The translations under genes and the position numbers were made by a program. 64,000 nt of DNA from Sinomicrobium soli (GTDB taxonomy: Bacteria; Bacteroidota; Bacteroidia; Flavobacteriales; Flavobacteriaceae): NCBI RefSeq assembly GCF_003285545.1, contig NZ_QLNV01000006.1, forward strand, positions 248,001-312,000, in the 5' to 3' direction. Within the stretch, counting starts at the first letter, position 1; each line of letters opens with the position of its first letter. The notes under the pieces were generated by a model. That model was not told the origin of the DNA, ran no database searches, and worked only from the letters and a program-made list of their open reading frames with translations. Below are positions 1 to 7,160 of this stretch, in pieces.

Positions 1-302
1 TGCAGGGTAAGCGATCCGCCGGCATGCGGGATTTTCACCGTGTATATTTTTGGTTTCTTTGGAAGCAGTATATAACACATCCGGATATACGCCGCGGTAA
101 GCAATAGCCATGCAGGGCCCTGGGCTATAGCTACGATTTTTAAACCGACTGTTCCCGGAATGTGCCAGTACCAGGTAAACCCGGCCAACAGGGACATGAT
201 CCCGGTGGCCGCAAAACCCTTATGGATGCCCTGGAACCTTATGGCCGGGAAGAAGAGTAGTAGTGTAAATACGGGGAGGTAGATATAATTATAGGGAAAC
301 AT
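1..302 (-). CDS. Conjugation coupling protein (VirD4/TraG-like), N-terminal fragment
   Basis: Open frame of 100 codons from an ATG at 302, running off the left edge. The fragment has three hydrophobic stretches (about residues 8-21, 29-44 and 48-70) and then a basic, soluble-looking segment. That is how the membrane-anchored N-terminus of a type IV coupling protein looks before its ATPase domain. It lies 19 bp downstream of the relaxase gene in the same direction, the usual bfmA-mobB-coupling protein order in Bacteroidota elements. The name rests on position and topology only, because the ATPase motifs lie outside the window. The protein would link the relaxosome to a conjugation channel in the inner membrane. 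Confidence 0.55.
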   Translation of the reverse strand, partial: MFPYNYIYLPVFTLLLFFPAIRFQGIHKGFAATGIMSLLAGFTWYWHIPGTVGLKIVAIAQGPAWLLLTAAYIRMCYILLPKKPKIYTVKIPHAGGSLTL

Positions 303-321
303 TGTTTGAAGTAATATAAGG

Positions 322-1344
322 TTAATAGCCGTGTTCTGCATCTTTGGTGACATTAATGGCCTTGCGCAGCGCTTTAATGGTCTTAAGGGCGAGCTGGGTT
401 TTGGTAGTGGGGATAGCGAGTTTCGGGATACCGATGCCAGATTCCCGGAGAATCGAGAGGGCCTTTTTCCGCTCTTTTTTCGGAGCTTTTAAAAGCAGTT
501 CAAAGTATTTTTTAGGATCGTTTACCATCAGTTTACGCGCCTGGTAGTGTTCCGCAAAATTGCGCCGGTAGCCGGTCATACGGTCAAAGGTCTTCTCGGT
601 ACTTGAAAAAAAATGATCCCGGTCAAAGCCCCGTTTGACCGTTTTTCCGTTGAGCTCGACCTGGGAAGCCTTGTATTTACCCCCGGGAGAGAGGCTATAG
701 GTATTGGTATCATCTTTACGGCTGACAATAAGATGAATATGGGTCTGGAGCCCCGGTTTGGGCATGCCTTGTGCAATGAGCTTCCCGTCTATTTTATGCG
801 GGGCGGCTTCGGTAAGCTGTTTGATCCGGGTTTTCATGTCCCGGATATTGCCCTTCAGCTCCCCGCGTTCCACTTTTCGGATATTGTTGTTAAGCCGGGC
901 AATTTTCCTGGAGTAGGGAGCATTTTCGCGGATCTCCAGGTCAAAGCCCTTGTAGGAGCGGTGATGTTCGATCTTGGCGTAGTATTTCAGGTCATTAACC
1001 GTAATTTCCCGGTCCCGGTGAAAGGATTGGGCGTAGCTTTTCATCACTTCCCGGGTATACTCCTTGAGGCTCATGGTCCCTTTTTGCAGATGCTGTAGTT
1101 CCCGTTTACTGGGATTTATGGTAATGGAGTAGAAGCGGGGTTCGGTTTTCCGGAGCTTGGCGGTATTGCTGTCAATGTCCTTAATAACCTCTTTCCGGTG
1201 AACCTTATCGTGCTCCTGGTTAAAAAAATGTTCCTTGGCCTGTGGTGCCTTATCTTCATTTTCCTTTTCGAGATAATCCACGAAATCGGACACACTATTA
1301 CTATAGGTGTCGCTCATACGCTGCGATGTGATGGTGACATACAT
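322..1344 (-). CDS. MobB/DUF5712-type relaxase
   Basis: 340 aa. Resembles the DUF5712/MobB relaxase family of Bacteroidota mobile elements. These enzymes nick oriT and lead the strand into the recipient. Visible: an N-terminal FVDYLEKEN segment, FYSITINPS (about 71-79), YYAKIEHHR (about 121-129), the HIH pair at 202-204 as likely metal ligands, and the conserved SLSPGGKYKAS and KRGFDRD segments, followed by a basic tail. The ATG at 1344 is 4 bp after the stop of the BfmA-like gene, so the two are translationally close. The coupling protein follows. Family-level call is firm; nicking activity is inferred. Confidence 0.85.
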   Translation of the reverse strand: MYVTITSQRMSDTYSNSVSDFVDYLEKENEDKAPQAKEHFFNQEHDKVHRKEVIKDIDSNTAKLRKTEPRFYSITINPSKRELQHLQKGTMSLKEYTREVMKSYAQSFHRDREITVNDLKYYAKIEHHRSYKGFDLEIRENAPYSRKIARLNNNIRKVERGELKGNIRDMKTRIKQLTEAAPHKIDGKLIAQGMPKPGLQTHIHLIVSRKDDTNTYSLSPGGKYKASQVELNGKTVKRGFDRDHFFSSTEKTFDRMTGYRRNFAEHYQARKLMVNDPKKYFELLLKAPKKERKKALSILRESGIGIPKLAIPTTKTQLALKTIKALRKAINVTKDAEHGY

Positions 1345-1348
1345 GATA

Positions 1349-1945
1349 TTACTGTTTAAGGTTTAACTTTCGTTTGAGGCGTTCCAGGGCTTCTACCGGT
1401 AGGTCGATACGCAGGTAGGGTTTGCCGAAATTGCTCCGGATGGGTTTTACCTTGTCCAGGAATGTTGTAATTTCTTTTTTGGTATGAGATAGTTCCTGTA
1501 CGGCCCGGTTATGTTTCTCTTTGTATAGTGAGACTTGCTCCAAGGCCTCTTCCAGGTCCAGGTTGGTGAGGGGCGATGTCTTGTCTCCCGAACCGGGGAT
1601 GTTTTTTTTCTCCTGCCGTTTTTTCTTTCCGGGAACTTTGGATTTTCCCCGGGCGGTATCCGCCTGTTCAAAGAGATTTTGGAGCATGGCTACGGTAGGT
1701 TTGGTCTGGTGTTTTTCCATGTCTTTTATGATGGCCACTACGGCATGCAACCGGCTTTTGAGTTTCTTTTCCAGGGTAACCATATTGGGGCCCAGTATCT
1801 CGTTTGGTGACAGTTTGTTGATTTCAAAGAAATCCAGCATGGAAGCCATCGCCTGGCTATGGTTGGGAGCGATCTTTTTGGAGAATACCCGGAACCGGTC
1901 TGCGATCTTTTTTTTAATCCGTATGGTGGCGAATTCATATTTCAT
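1349..1945 (-). CDS. BfmA/BtgA-family mobilization accessory protein
   Basis: 198 aa. Matches the BfmA/BtgA type of mobilization protein, a relaxosome accessory factor thought to bind oriT DNA. The N-terminus (FATIRIKKKIADRFRVFSKK, then a helical HSQAMASMLDFF segment) looks like a small DNA-binding helical domain. The middle is lysine-rich, and the C-terminal half has a coiled-coil-like stretch around residues 130-170. First gene of the bfmA-relaxase-coupling protein set. It starts 20 bp from a large inverted repeat that could be part of oriT or an autoregulatory site. Start ATG at 1945. Confidence 0.8.
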   Translation of the reverse strand: MKYEFATIRIKKKIADRFRVFSKKIAPNHSQAMASMLDFFEINKLSPNEILGPNMVTLEKKLKSRLHAVVAIIKDMEKHQTKPTVAMLQNLFEQADTARGKSKVPGKKKRQEKKNIPGSGDKTSPLTNLDLEEALEQVSLYKEKHNRAVQELSHTKKEITTFLDKVKPIRSNFGKPYLRIDLPVEALERLKRKLNLKQ

Positions 1946-1965
1946 GGTATTCTTCTCTTTTGATA

Positions 1966-2285
1966 GGGATTTGACGCAAAAAATGACGGTTTTTCGGGCA
2001 CTGGCGGCGGTTTTGCGTCAAAAATCCCGGTATTGTCTGGTTGATTATTAATGGGGTCTTCTTTCAAAATTCTGTAATTCAGTGTTTTAACATCAATAAA
2101 AACACTGTAACGTCGCTTTAGCGCGTTACCCTCTTGCTATTCCTTTTTTGTCCCGCAGGGACAAAATGATTTTCCCGGACTTGACCATCCGGGAGATTTT
2201 TAAGTGCGATTTTTCAGTACGGCCATAAGGAAAGTCAAACCGATCCGGCTTGTCGGATCATACGGTAGCCGTACCAAAGTGGGAT
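1966..2285. other. Candidate origin of transfer (oriT) with multiple inverted repeats
   Basis: Non-coding DNA directly upstream of the mobilization genes with at least seven perfect or near-perfect inverted repeats. They are: 1966-1981/2011-2028 (GGGATTTGACGCAAAA type); CAGTGTTTT 2080-2088 with AAAACACTG 2099-2107; GTAACG 2107-2112/CGTTAC 2124-2129; TTTTGTCCC 2146-2154/GGGACAAAA 2158-2166; TCCCGGA 2173-2179/TCCGGGA 2188-2194; GTACGGC 2217-2223/GCCGTAC 2268-2274; and, nested inside the last, GATCCG 2242-2247/CGGATC 2254-2259. Dense hairpins next to the relaxosome genes are typical of oriT. The nic site cannot be placed. Positions 2286-2430 hold nothing recognisable. Confidence 0.5.
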
Positions 2286-2430
2286 ATGATATCCTGTCTT
2301 AAATATAGGCACAATCCCGGTCAGGGAAAAACGCGATTTCCCTGCAATTAGGCATATTTGTGAGGGAATCGTATGGAAATGATTTTTTGAGGATCTCAAA
2401 ACGTCAGATGCTGCCGGTAACGATCAAAAA

Positions 2431-2454
2431 AAAGACCCTTTTGCAAGGGCCTTT
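2431..2454 (-). terminator. Terminator of the small gene at 2462-2650
   Basis: On the minus strand a 10-bp stem (AAAGGCCCTT with AAGGGTCTTT, one G-U pair) closes on a GCAA tetraloop and is followed by a T-run. It begins 7 bp after the stop of the small gene, which supports that gene being expressed. Confidence 0.7.
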
Positions 2455-2461
2455 AAGAGAA

Positions 2462-2650
2462 CTATTTCTCCTGTGGCGTTTCTGTTTGTTCTTTGGAATA
2501 TTCGTATCGGAATATCCAAAGATTGACCACCAGGGTAAATGATTTTTCTTTGGTGTTTTTGTTTTCCACCACCTTTTTGGAGGTGTTGGATGTTTTCCTG
2601 GGGTGTTTGCGTGCCGGGATCTCCAGCGATTTTTTGACTGTTGTCTTCAT
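2462..2650 (-). CDS. Small lysine-rich protein of unknown function
   Basis: 62 aa, ATG at 2650, stop TAG at 2462. Residues 1-38 are strongly basic (many Lys/Thr/Ser) and are followed by FTLVVNLWIFRYEY, which could be a beta-strand or short amphipathic segment. I do not recognise the family. Support for a real gene: a strong intrinsic terminator immediately downstream, an AT-rich leader, and an upstream 44-bp sequence element that also precedes the parB-like gene at 20157-21959. An overlapping frame starting at 2657 is judged a shadow. Possibly a small nucleic-acid-binding protein of the mobile element; that is inference. Confidence 0.5.
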   Translation of the reverse strand: MKTTVKKSLEIPARKHPRKTSNTSKKVVENKNTKEKSFTLVVNLWIFRYEYSKEQTETPQEK

Positions 2651-2673
2651 AATGCATGCATTTAAGTTATTAA

Positions 2674-2808
2674 TTATTTACCGTGAAGGCCGTTCTTCAG
2701 AAAAATTTCAGCTCAAAAGGAAACGGAATAAAAAGCGAGGCACGAGCGGCTTTATGCCGTAGTCTTTTGATGGGAATATTTTTTAAGGACGACCTTTACG
2801 GTGAATAA
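2674..2808. repeat. 18-bp inverted repeat bracketing a shared upstream element
   Basis: 2674-2691 and 2791-2808 are inverted copies of an 18-mer with three mismatches (core ACCGTGAAGG). They enclose the 44-bp element at 2717-2760. The remaining intergenic DNA to 2983 contains a further hairpin (2861-2899) and the radC terminator. Confidence 0.5.
2717..2760. repeat. 44-bp element, copy 1 (other copy at 22029-22072)
   Basis: Shares GGAAACGGAATAAAAAG and CGGCTTTATGCCGT with 22029-22072, differing at about six positions. Both copies lie about 70 bp upstream of a minus-strand gene (the small gene ending at 2462 and parB). The 3' end forms a small CGGC-TTTAT-GCCG hairpin. Likely a shared promoter or regulator site. 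Confidence 0.6.
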
Positions 2809-2860
2809 GGGATAGGTTTGTTTCCGGTATGCCCCGACCATAAAAAACGAGCTTGCCCCT

Positions 2861-2899
2861 TATCGCTTTTTGGGCGTTCGATCCGCGCAAAAAGCGATA
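2861..2899. repeat. Perfect 11-bp inverted repeat
   Basis: TATCGCTTTTT (2861-2871) and AAAAAGCGATA (2889-2899) form an 11-bp stem with a GC-rich 17-nt loop. It lies between the radC-like gene and the small gene upstream of it. It has no T-run, so it is not an obvious terminator. Confidence 0.55.
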
Positions 2900-2934
2900 T
2901 GTAAAGCGTATTACTTCTAAGGGATGGGCACAAA

Positions 2935-2963
2935 AAAACCTTTGAGCATACCCCAAAGGTTTT
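2935..2963 (-). terminator. Terminator of the radC-like gene
   Basis: AAAACCTTTG (2935-2944) pairs perfectly with CAAAGGTTTT (2954-2963). On the minus strand the stem is followed by a T-run. Located 20 bp after the radC-like stop. Confidence 0.75.
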
Positions 2964-2983
2964 ACTTATGATTCCGGTTATGG

Positions 2984-3442
2984 TTACAGGATTCTTTGAT
3001 CGGCAAAACTGTAGTATTCCCCGGATGGGCTGAGGATAATATGATCCAGTAGCTTAATATCGAAATATTTGCATGCCCGTTGGATTTTCTTCGTTATTTT
3101 AATATCTGCATCACTCGGGCAAAGTATTCCGGAGGGGTGATTATGGGCTACAATCAGTGCCGTACTGAGCGTTTTAAGGGCTATGGCCATCAGGATACGG
3201 ATATCCACCAAGGCGCCGGTAATCCCGCCTTTGGACAATTCATAAACCCCTTTGAATTTATTGGAATTGTTCAGCAATAGTACCTTAAAGGATTCATGCA
3301 GGGCTATGGTATCCTTATCCCAGAGGTGATATAAGACCTCCTTAGCGTGTTTTGAGGAAATGACCTTTTCATGTTCCTTAATACTTAACCTATTCCTGTA
3401 ACTCACCTGTATTTCGTTAAGGGTGTATTTTTGCTGTTTCAT
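2984..3442 (-). CDS. RadC-like JAMM/MPN-domain protein
   Basis: 152 aa, a short RadC-family protein that is essentially only the JAB/MPN core. The metal-binding motif is complete: HNHPSG at 100-105 and the downstream SDAD ending at Asp113 (H-x-H-x7-S-x-x-D). RadC-like proteins of this length are common on Bacteroidota mobile elements; their biochemical role is not established and the old 'DNA repair protein' name is doubtful. The ATG at 3442 is preceded by a TTAACC motif 19 bp upstream, shared with three other genes of this element. A terminator follows. Confidence 0.85.
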   Translation of the reverse strand: MKQQKYTLNEIQVSYRNRLSIKEHEKVISSKHAKEVLYHLWDKDTIALHESFKVLLLNNSNKFKGVYELSKGGITGALVDIRILMAIALKTLSTALIVAHNHPSGILCPSDADIKITKKIQRACKYFDIKLLDHIILSPSGEYYSFADQRIL

Positions 3443-3473
3443 CGTGGAAATTTTTATGAATGGTTAAAAGGGA

Positions 3474-3500
3474 AAAAAGGGAGCGGGTAGCCCCCTTTTT
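3474..3500 (-). terminator. Terminator of the DUF6876 gene
   Basis: On the minus strand an 11-bp stem (one G-U pair) with loop TACCC and a T-run, starting 5 bp after the stop at 3506. Plus-strand arms are 3474-3484 and 3490-3500. Confidence 0.7.
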
Positions 3501-3505
3501 GAGGT

Positions 3506-3886
3506 TTAGTATTCACTGGGTAGGAGTAACGTACGATCGGTAAAGTAGAATTTGATGTGTGGTAACGGGAAGTCCGTATAGGCGTAATTGGCCGTATAAA
3601 AGACATTCCCATTCCCGTCGTCATAGGTCAGGGTGGCTACACACCCTTTTTCCTTTTGCTCCTGCTCATTCCAGAGGTTCAGGGTAATACATGCAAAGGA
3701 GTGCGGGTTTAGCGGGCTAACGCAAACAGCGCAAATATCGATCACCAGCCAAAAGCAACCGGCTTTATCCACGAGGTATTGCACTCCTTCAGTGTACCGG
3801 GCATTAAAGAGCTGGAGGGTGTAAAAGGTCTCTGACCCGGTAAAATGTTTCAATTCTTCTGAAATTTTTTTAGCTTTGATATTCAT
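3506..3886 (-). CDS. DUF6876-family protein
   Basis: 126 aa. The pattern (FTGSE near residue 16, EGVQYLVDKAGCFWLVIDI, then TYDDGNGNVFY and the end DFPLPHIKFYFTDRTLLLPSEY-type tail) matches DUF6876, a family carried by Bacteroidota plasmids and conjugative elements and without known function. No signal peptide or membrane segment. Single-gene unit: its own terminator downstream, and a leader with TTAACC 16 bp before the ATG, the same motif seen before ssb, radC and parB. It is probably part of the element's housekeeping set. Confidence 0.8.
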   Translation of the reverse strand: MNIKAKKISEELKHFTGSETFYTLQLFNARYTEGVQYLVDKAGCFWLVIDICAVCVSPLNPHSFACITLNLWNEQEQKEKGCVATLTYDDGNGNVFYTANYAYTDFPLPHIKFYFTDRTLLLPSEY

Positions 3887-3921
3887 TTTGATTTCCTTTA
3901 AAGGTTAATAAATGAGAAAAG

Positions 3922-3959
3922 AAAGAGGGTGCCGTCTTAGGAAGATTAACACCCTCTTT
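3922..3959 (-). terminator. Terminator downstream of ssb
   Basis: AAAGAGGGTG (3922-3931) and CACCCTCTTT (3950-3959) form a perfect 10-bp stem with an 18-nt loop, 8 bp after the ssb stop. A/T runs on both sides suggest it can work in both directions. Confidence 0.7.
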
Positions 3960-3967
3960 TGCTTGAA

Positions 3968-4309
3968 TTATTCCGGTTTACCACCTAACAGGAGGATTTC
4001 GGAAGCTACGACCTCGGTCACATAACGGGTGTGCCCTTCCTTGTCCTCGTAGGATCGGGAGGTGAGTTTGCCTTCCAGGGCAATTTCCTTGCCTTTTCCG
4101 GCATACTTTTCGGCAATCTCTGCATTTCTACCCCAGGCTACAATAAAGTGCCATTGGGTGGACTGCACTTTTTCTCCTTTAGTGTTTTTGTAATACTCGT
4201 TGGTGGCGAGTGAAAAACGGGTTACTTTCCTACCATTTTTCAGGGTAGTGATTTCAGGGTCTTGCCCTACATTTCCGATGAGTTGAACTCGGTTTCTTAA
4301 TGTACTCAT
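3968..4309 (-). CDS. ssb: Single-stranded DNA-binding protein (short, mobile-element type)
   Basis: 113 aa OB-fold SSB. Typical start (MSTLRNRVQLIGNVGQDPEI), the TQWHFIVAWGRNAEIAEKY core and KGKEIALEGKLTSRSYEDKEG. It would coat single strands made during conjugation or element replication. It ends shortly after the OB-fold with LLLGGKPE and lacks the acidic DDDIPF-like tail that chromosomal SSB uses to recruit repair proteins. A TTAACC motif lies 17 bp upstream of the ATG, and copy A of the 350-bp repeat begins 52 bp upstream of the start. Confidence 0.93.
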   Translation of the reverse strand: MSTLRNRVQLIGNVGQDPEITTLKNGRKVTRFSLATNEYYKNTKGEKVQSTQWHFIVAWGRNAEIAEKYAGKGKEIALEGKLTSRSYEDKEGHTRYVTEVVASEILLLGGKPE

Positions 4310-4360
4310 AATTGAAAAAATTAAAGGTTAATAAATACCCCTTGTAGCGTTGACAGCGAT

Positions 4361-4708
4361 TAAATTTTAAGGGGTGTTTGTTTGCTTTCTTACGTGCGCA
4401 GCACCATAAATGAAGTGGGTTCTGTCCAGGCTTTCGGGAAGAAATCGGGAGGGTCCGCCACGTAGTTTTTACCGAAGGGCTAAAAACAAGGCAGTGGATA
4501 CCGGCATTTGTTTCAGAAACTTGTCTTGGCCTGGACAGGTTCCATGGGGTATTAGGAATTCTTTCAGACCCGGTTATGAGGGAGCGTACCGGTAGTTAAG
4601 CGAGTGAAATGACCGGTGTCCTGATTAGAATTCGTTATACCGCACTTGTTTTTCCGTTGTCCCGGAAAAACATGCAGAGCTTCATTTATTATAAACCCTT
4701 AAAATTTA
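4361..4708. repeat. ~350-bp structured repeat, copy A, with inverted termini
   Basis: 348 bp bounded by TAAATTTTAAGGGG at the left (4361-4374) and its complement CCCTTAAAATTTA at the right (4696-4708). A second copy is at 5684-6034 at the same length. Internal hairpins seen in both copies: GTGC-GCA-GCAC; GTTTTTA with TAAAAAC; TGTCCAGGC with GCCTGGACA (perfect here, one mismatch in B); a GTTTTTCC(G)/(C)GGAAAAAC stem near the right end. No protein-coding frame is conserved. It lies just upstream of ssb. Could be a structured RNA gene, a single-strand origin, or a MITE-like element. Confidence 0.8.
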
Positions 4709-4709
4709 G

Positions 4710-4868
4710 GGGGGGCTTACCCCGGGTTTTTGGCTATTCGACCAGCAAATGCATGAGGAAGCATTTGCCGAGAATGGCATCGAAAAAACTTGGGGTGAGG
4801 CGGGGAGGGGGATTATTGGAATTGCCACGGGAATAGCCGGAAATACGGAAGTCTCAGAGAGTGTTTAA
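4710..4868 (+). pseudogene. Possible gene remnant or small ORF after repeat copy A
   Basis: Open stretch between the stop at 4707-4709 and TAA at 4866-4868; an internal ATG at 4749 would give 39 aa ending in IIGIATGIAGNTEVSESV. The composition (acidic start, Gly/Ala/Ile-rich end) looks protein-like but I recognise no family. Because it begins exactly at the edge of repeat copy A it may be the tail of a gene interrupted by that element. The rest of 4869-5006 holds only hairpins (GCAAATGC/GCATTTGC 4745-4768; TAGGAAG/CTTCCTA about 4956-4977). Confidence 0.2.
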
Positions 4869-5006
4869 ACAGCTTTAATTGATTTTTCTTGAATGGTTCC
4901 CTTAATAGTTTTAAGGATGAAAAAAAGAGATTGTGGTGATCGTGGAAAACGTGATATAGGAAGCGCTTACTTCCTATCACGGAGCGTAAATACAATCACC
5001 AAATCC

Positions 5007-5034
5007 CAAAAAAAGGCCCGGCTTAAAGCCAGGC
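5007..5034 (-). terminator. Terminator overlapping the stop of the 180-aa gene
   Basis: On the minus strand GCCTGGC and GCCGGGC pair around a TTTAA loop that contains the TAA stop codon, followed by CTTTTTTT. The stop codon therefore sits inside the terminator hairpin. Confidence 0.7.
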
Positions 5035-5565
5035 ATTACACATTCCGTGTAGAATTTCCATATCCTCACAAATCCGGCTGATCACACGGTCCAGCAGGAT
5101 GGCCTGCCCGGTGGTACAGCGTCCCCAGTAGTAATTTTGTCCATCAGTAAGTATTGGTTTACTGTAAGCTTTCAATTCATTTGCGAGCCAGGGGGTAATG
5201 ATCCACCATTCATAGATTTCCCACATCTGTTGTTCAGCGTTTTCCAGAGCTTCAATGTCATTTTCCAGGGCCGAGATACGGCTGATCAGAGCGGTATTGT
5301 CGGGATCTTCTTCCAACAGGATTTCTGCCTCTTCCAATGCTTCCTGCCAGGTTTCAAGCTGGTATACTTTTTCGGTTTCCGAGTAGTGATTTCCTTCGGC
5401 ATCCGTATAGTAGTATAGATGGGTAATGTCATCCAGGCTAAAGGGAGCATCCGGATCTTCATGAGACAAGATGTATTCCACCAACAGGTTCACCGGAGCC
5501 AGGACTTCCCGGTTGACAAATTTCCTTTTGATCTCCTGGTTTTTGATACTGTTCCAATTTTCCAT
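5023..5565 (-). CDS. Conserved mobile-element protein of unknown function
   Basis: 180 aa, acidic. N-terminal half has LEEAEILLEEDPDNTALISR and an acidic helix (about 80-115). The C-terminal half has IYEWWIITPWLANELKAYS, then DGQNYYWGRCTTGQAILLD and a short helical end. I associate this WITPWLA...YYWGR.TTGQAI pattern with accessory proteins on Bacteroidota conjugative elements, but no function is known. Soluble, no signal peptide. Single-gene unit with its own terminator. It lies between the two copies of the 350-bp repeat, and copy B starts 118 bp upstream of its ATG at 5565. Confidence 0.7.
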   Translation of the reverse strand: MENWNSIKNQEIKRKFVNREVLAPVNLLVEYILSHEDPDAPFSLDDITHLYYYTDAEGNHYSETEKVYQLETWQEALEEAEILLEEDPDNTALISRISALENDIEALENAEQQMWEIYEWWIITPWLANELKAYSKPILTDGQNYYWGRCTTGQAILLDRVISRICEDMEILHGMCNAWL

Positions 5566-5683
5566 AACTTCCGTGTTTTAAGGGTATGTATACGATCCAT
5601 ATATTGTTTGTGCCTTGTTTTAAGGTTGGACGCGCCTATTGGTCTAAGGCTGATATTCGAATAAGATGGTTATGTAAGACACT

Positions 5684-6034
5684 TAAATTTTAAGGGGGTG
5701 TTTGTTTGCTTTCCTACGTGCGCAGCACCATAAAACAAGTGGGTTCTGTCCAGGCTTTACGGGAGAAATCGGGAGGGTCTGCGACGTGGTTTTTACCGCA
5801 GGGCTAAAAACGAGGAAGTGGAAGCCCGCATTTGTTTCGTAAACTTGTCCTGGCCTTGACAGGTTCTACAAGGGCCTTAGGAATTCTTTCTGACTGATTT
5901 GCGGGTGAGCGATACCGCAGTTTAGCGAGGCAAGCAAATCGTGTCCTGAATAGAAGTCCTTGGGCACTGCCCTGTTTTTCGAGGCCCCGAAAAACAACCA
6001 GGGCTTTTTTTATTATAAAACCCCTTAAAATCTT
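5684..6034. repeat. ~350-bp structured repeat, copy B
   Basis: Second copy of the element at 4361-4708, roughly three quarters identical by eye. Left terminus TAAATTTTAAGGGG (5684-5697); right terminus CCCCTTAAAAT (6022-6032) is degenerate at its last bases. Where the primary sequences differ, pairing is kept: a GATTTGC/GCAAATC stem here replaces a GACCCGGT/ACCGGTGTC stem in copy A. The GTTTTTCG/CGAAAAAC hairpin is enlarged here by CCCTG/CAGGG and followed by seven T, like a plus-strand terminator. Confidence 0.8.
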
Positions 6035-6393
6035 TTGGCCAATGACCGGGTTTCAGACAGCCCCGGCAAGGCCCCAAGAAGGGCTTGACGAAGGGATGGC
6101 GTGAAGAAACCCTGTCCTTGGACTTCCTTATTTGATTATTGCGCCATGAACGGAATTTAAACCTGCCTACTATGAGGCACGTTGTCTTGTGGTAGTTGGT
6201 AGATGATGCAGTAGACTTTCCGGTTCTTACAGGAACCGGGAACAGGAGTGGAGATTTTATGGAAGGGGAAATGGCTGCCTTCGGATTAACCGGACAACGG
6301 ATTTTACGGTGTATATGGAAATGTATCCATGGATAAGGGTAAGGAATAGGTTTATACCACTGGGGATATTATACCAAACAGGCCATCATGGAA
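6035..6393. other. Non-coding interval between repeat B and the methyltransferase gene
   Basis: No convincing coding frame on either strand. Contains a long-range inverted pair GGGTTTC/GAAACCC at the left and a 7-bp perfect hairpin CCGGTTC-TTACAG-GAACCGG near 6219-6238. It marks the junction between element backbone and the cargo operon. Confidence 0.35.
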
Positions 6394-7158
6394 CTATGAC
6401 CTTGTCCCATAGAGGAACAGGCGCTTGAACGCATATATGGCCGGAAATTTGAAGGTCGAGCGGATACGGTTTTTAAATTCAGTGACGAACAGCTCTTGCT
6501 GTTTTTCCGACATGCGTTCCATATAAGGAATCAATGCAGAACCCGAAATAAAATCAAAGAGTTTATCCGGTCCATCCGCAATGATGGGATATACCTTTTG
6601 GATGATTTGTATTTGCCCCAGGCCACTGTCGAACATGAGTTGGGCGTAGTCGTCCATGCCCAGCACAGGTGATAGTCTGCGGTAACCCTGAAGGAAACCT
6701 GCAAAGGGTCGTTCCTGTACGAGTTCGAGCAGTATCCTATTGAGCAGATTTTCGTTCTGTACGGGCATCTGTATGGCAAATTGCCCGTTGGTATGGAGTT
6801 TCGCCATTAACGCGGGAAAGAGTTCCTGATGCCCATTTGCCCATTGCAGGGCGGCATTACTGAAAATGAGGTCCCAGGTGGTACCATCCCGGGCAAAGGC
6901 CTCCACGGAGCGGTTCTGGAACCGTACATTGTCCCCGGCAAACTTTTCCGAGCCTGCGAGCATTTCCGCTGAGGAATCAATACCCAGAAAATGGGCCTTT
7001 TCGAATTTCCCGGAGAGCAAGGCGGTCTGTTCCCCGGTCCCGCAACCGATGTCCACACCCTTTTTCAATCCTTTTTCTGATATCATATCCATGAGGTCGA
7101 AAAAAGGGTGGTACCTGATTTGTTTGAACTGGTTGTATGTATCCGGGTTCCATGGCAT
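6394..7158 (-). CDS. Trans-aconitate 2-methyltransferase-like SAM methyltransferase
   Basis: 254 aa from the ATG at 7158. A TTG six bases earlier would overlap the AraC stop; I prefer the ATG because Tam-family proteins start with W-N-P-x-x-Y, seen here as MPWNPDTYNQF. Class I SAM fold: VDIGCGTG at 35-42, acidic LGIDSSAEM strand-2 end, and the SNAALQW motif typical of Tam, which methylates trans-aconitate to relieve aconitase inhibition. Last gene of the SDR-AraC-Tam operon, 2 bp after the AraC stop. The true acceptor cannot be told from sequence. Confidence 0.75.
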   Translation of the reverse strand: MPWNPDTYNQFKQIRYHPFFDLMDMISEKGLKKGVDIGCGTGEQTALLSGKFEKAHFLGIDSSAEMLAGSEKFAGDNVRFQNRSVEAFARDGTTWDLIFSNAALQWANGHQELFPALMAKLHTNGQFAIQMPVQNENLLNRILLELVQERPFAGFLQGYRRLSPVLGMDDYAQLMFDSGLGQIQIIQKVYPIIADGPDKLFDFISGSALIPYMERMSEKQQELFVTEFKNRIRSTFKFPAIYAFKRLFLYGTRS

Positions 7159-7160
7159 AT

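Noticed and set aside
4361-4708. Group II intron or transposase-encoding IS as identity of the 350-bp repeat
   Set aside because: Too short for an intron with ORF, no domain V-like hairpin that I could find, and no transposase frame.
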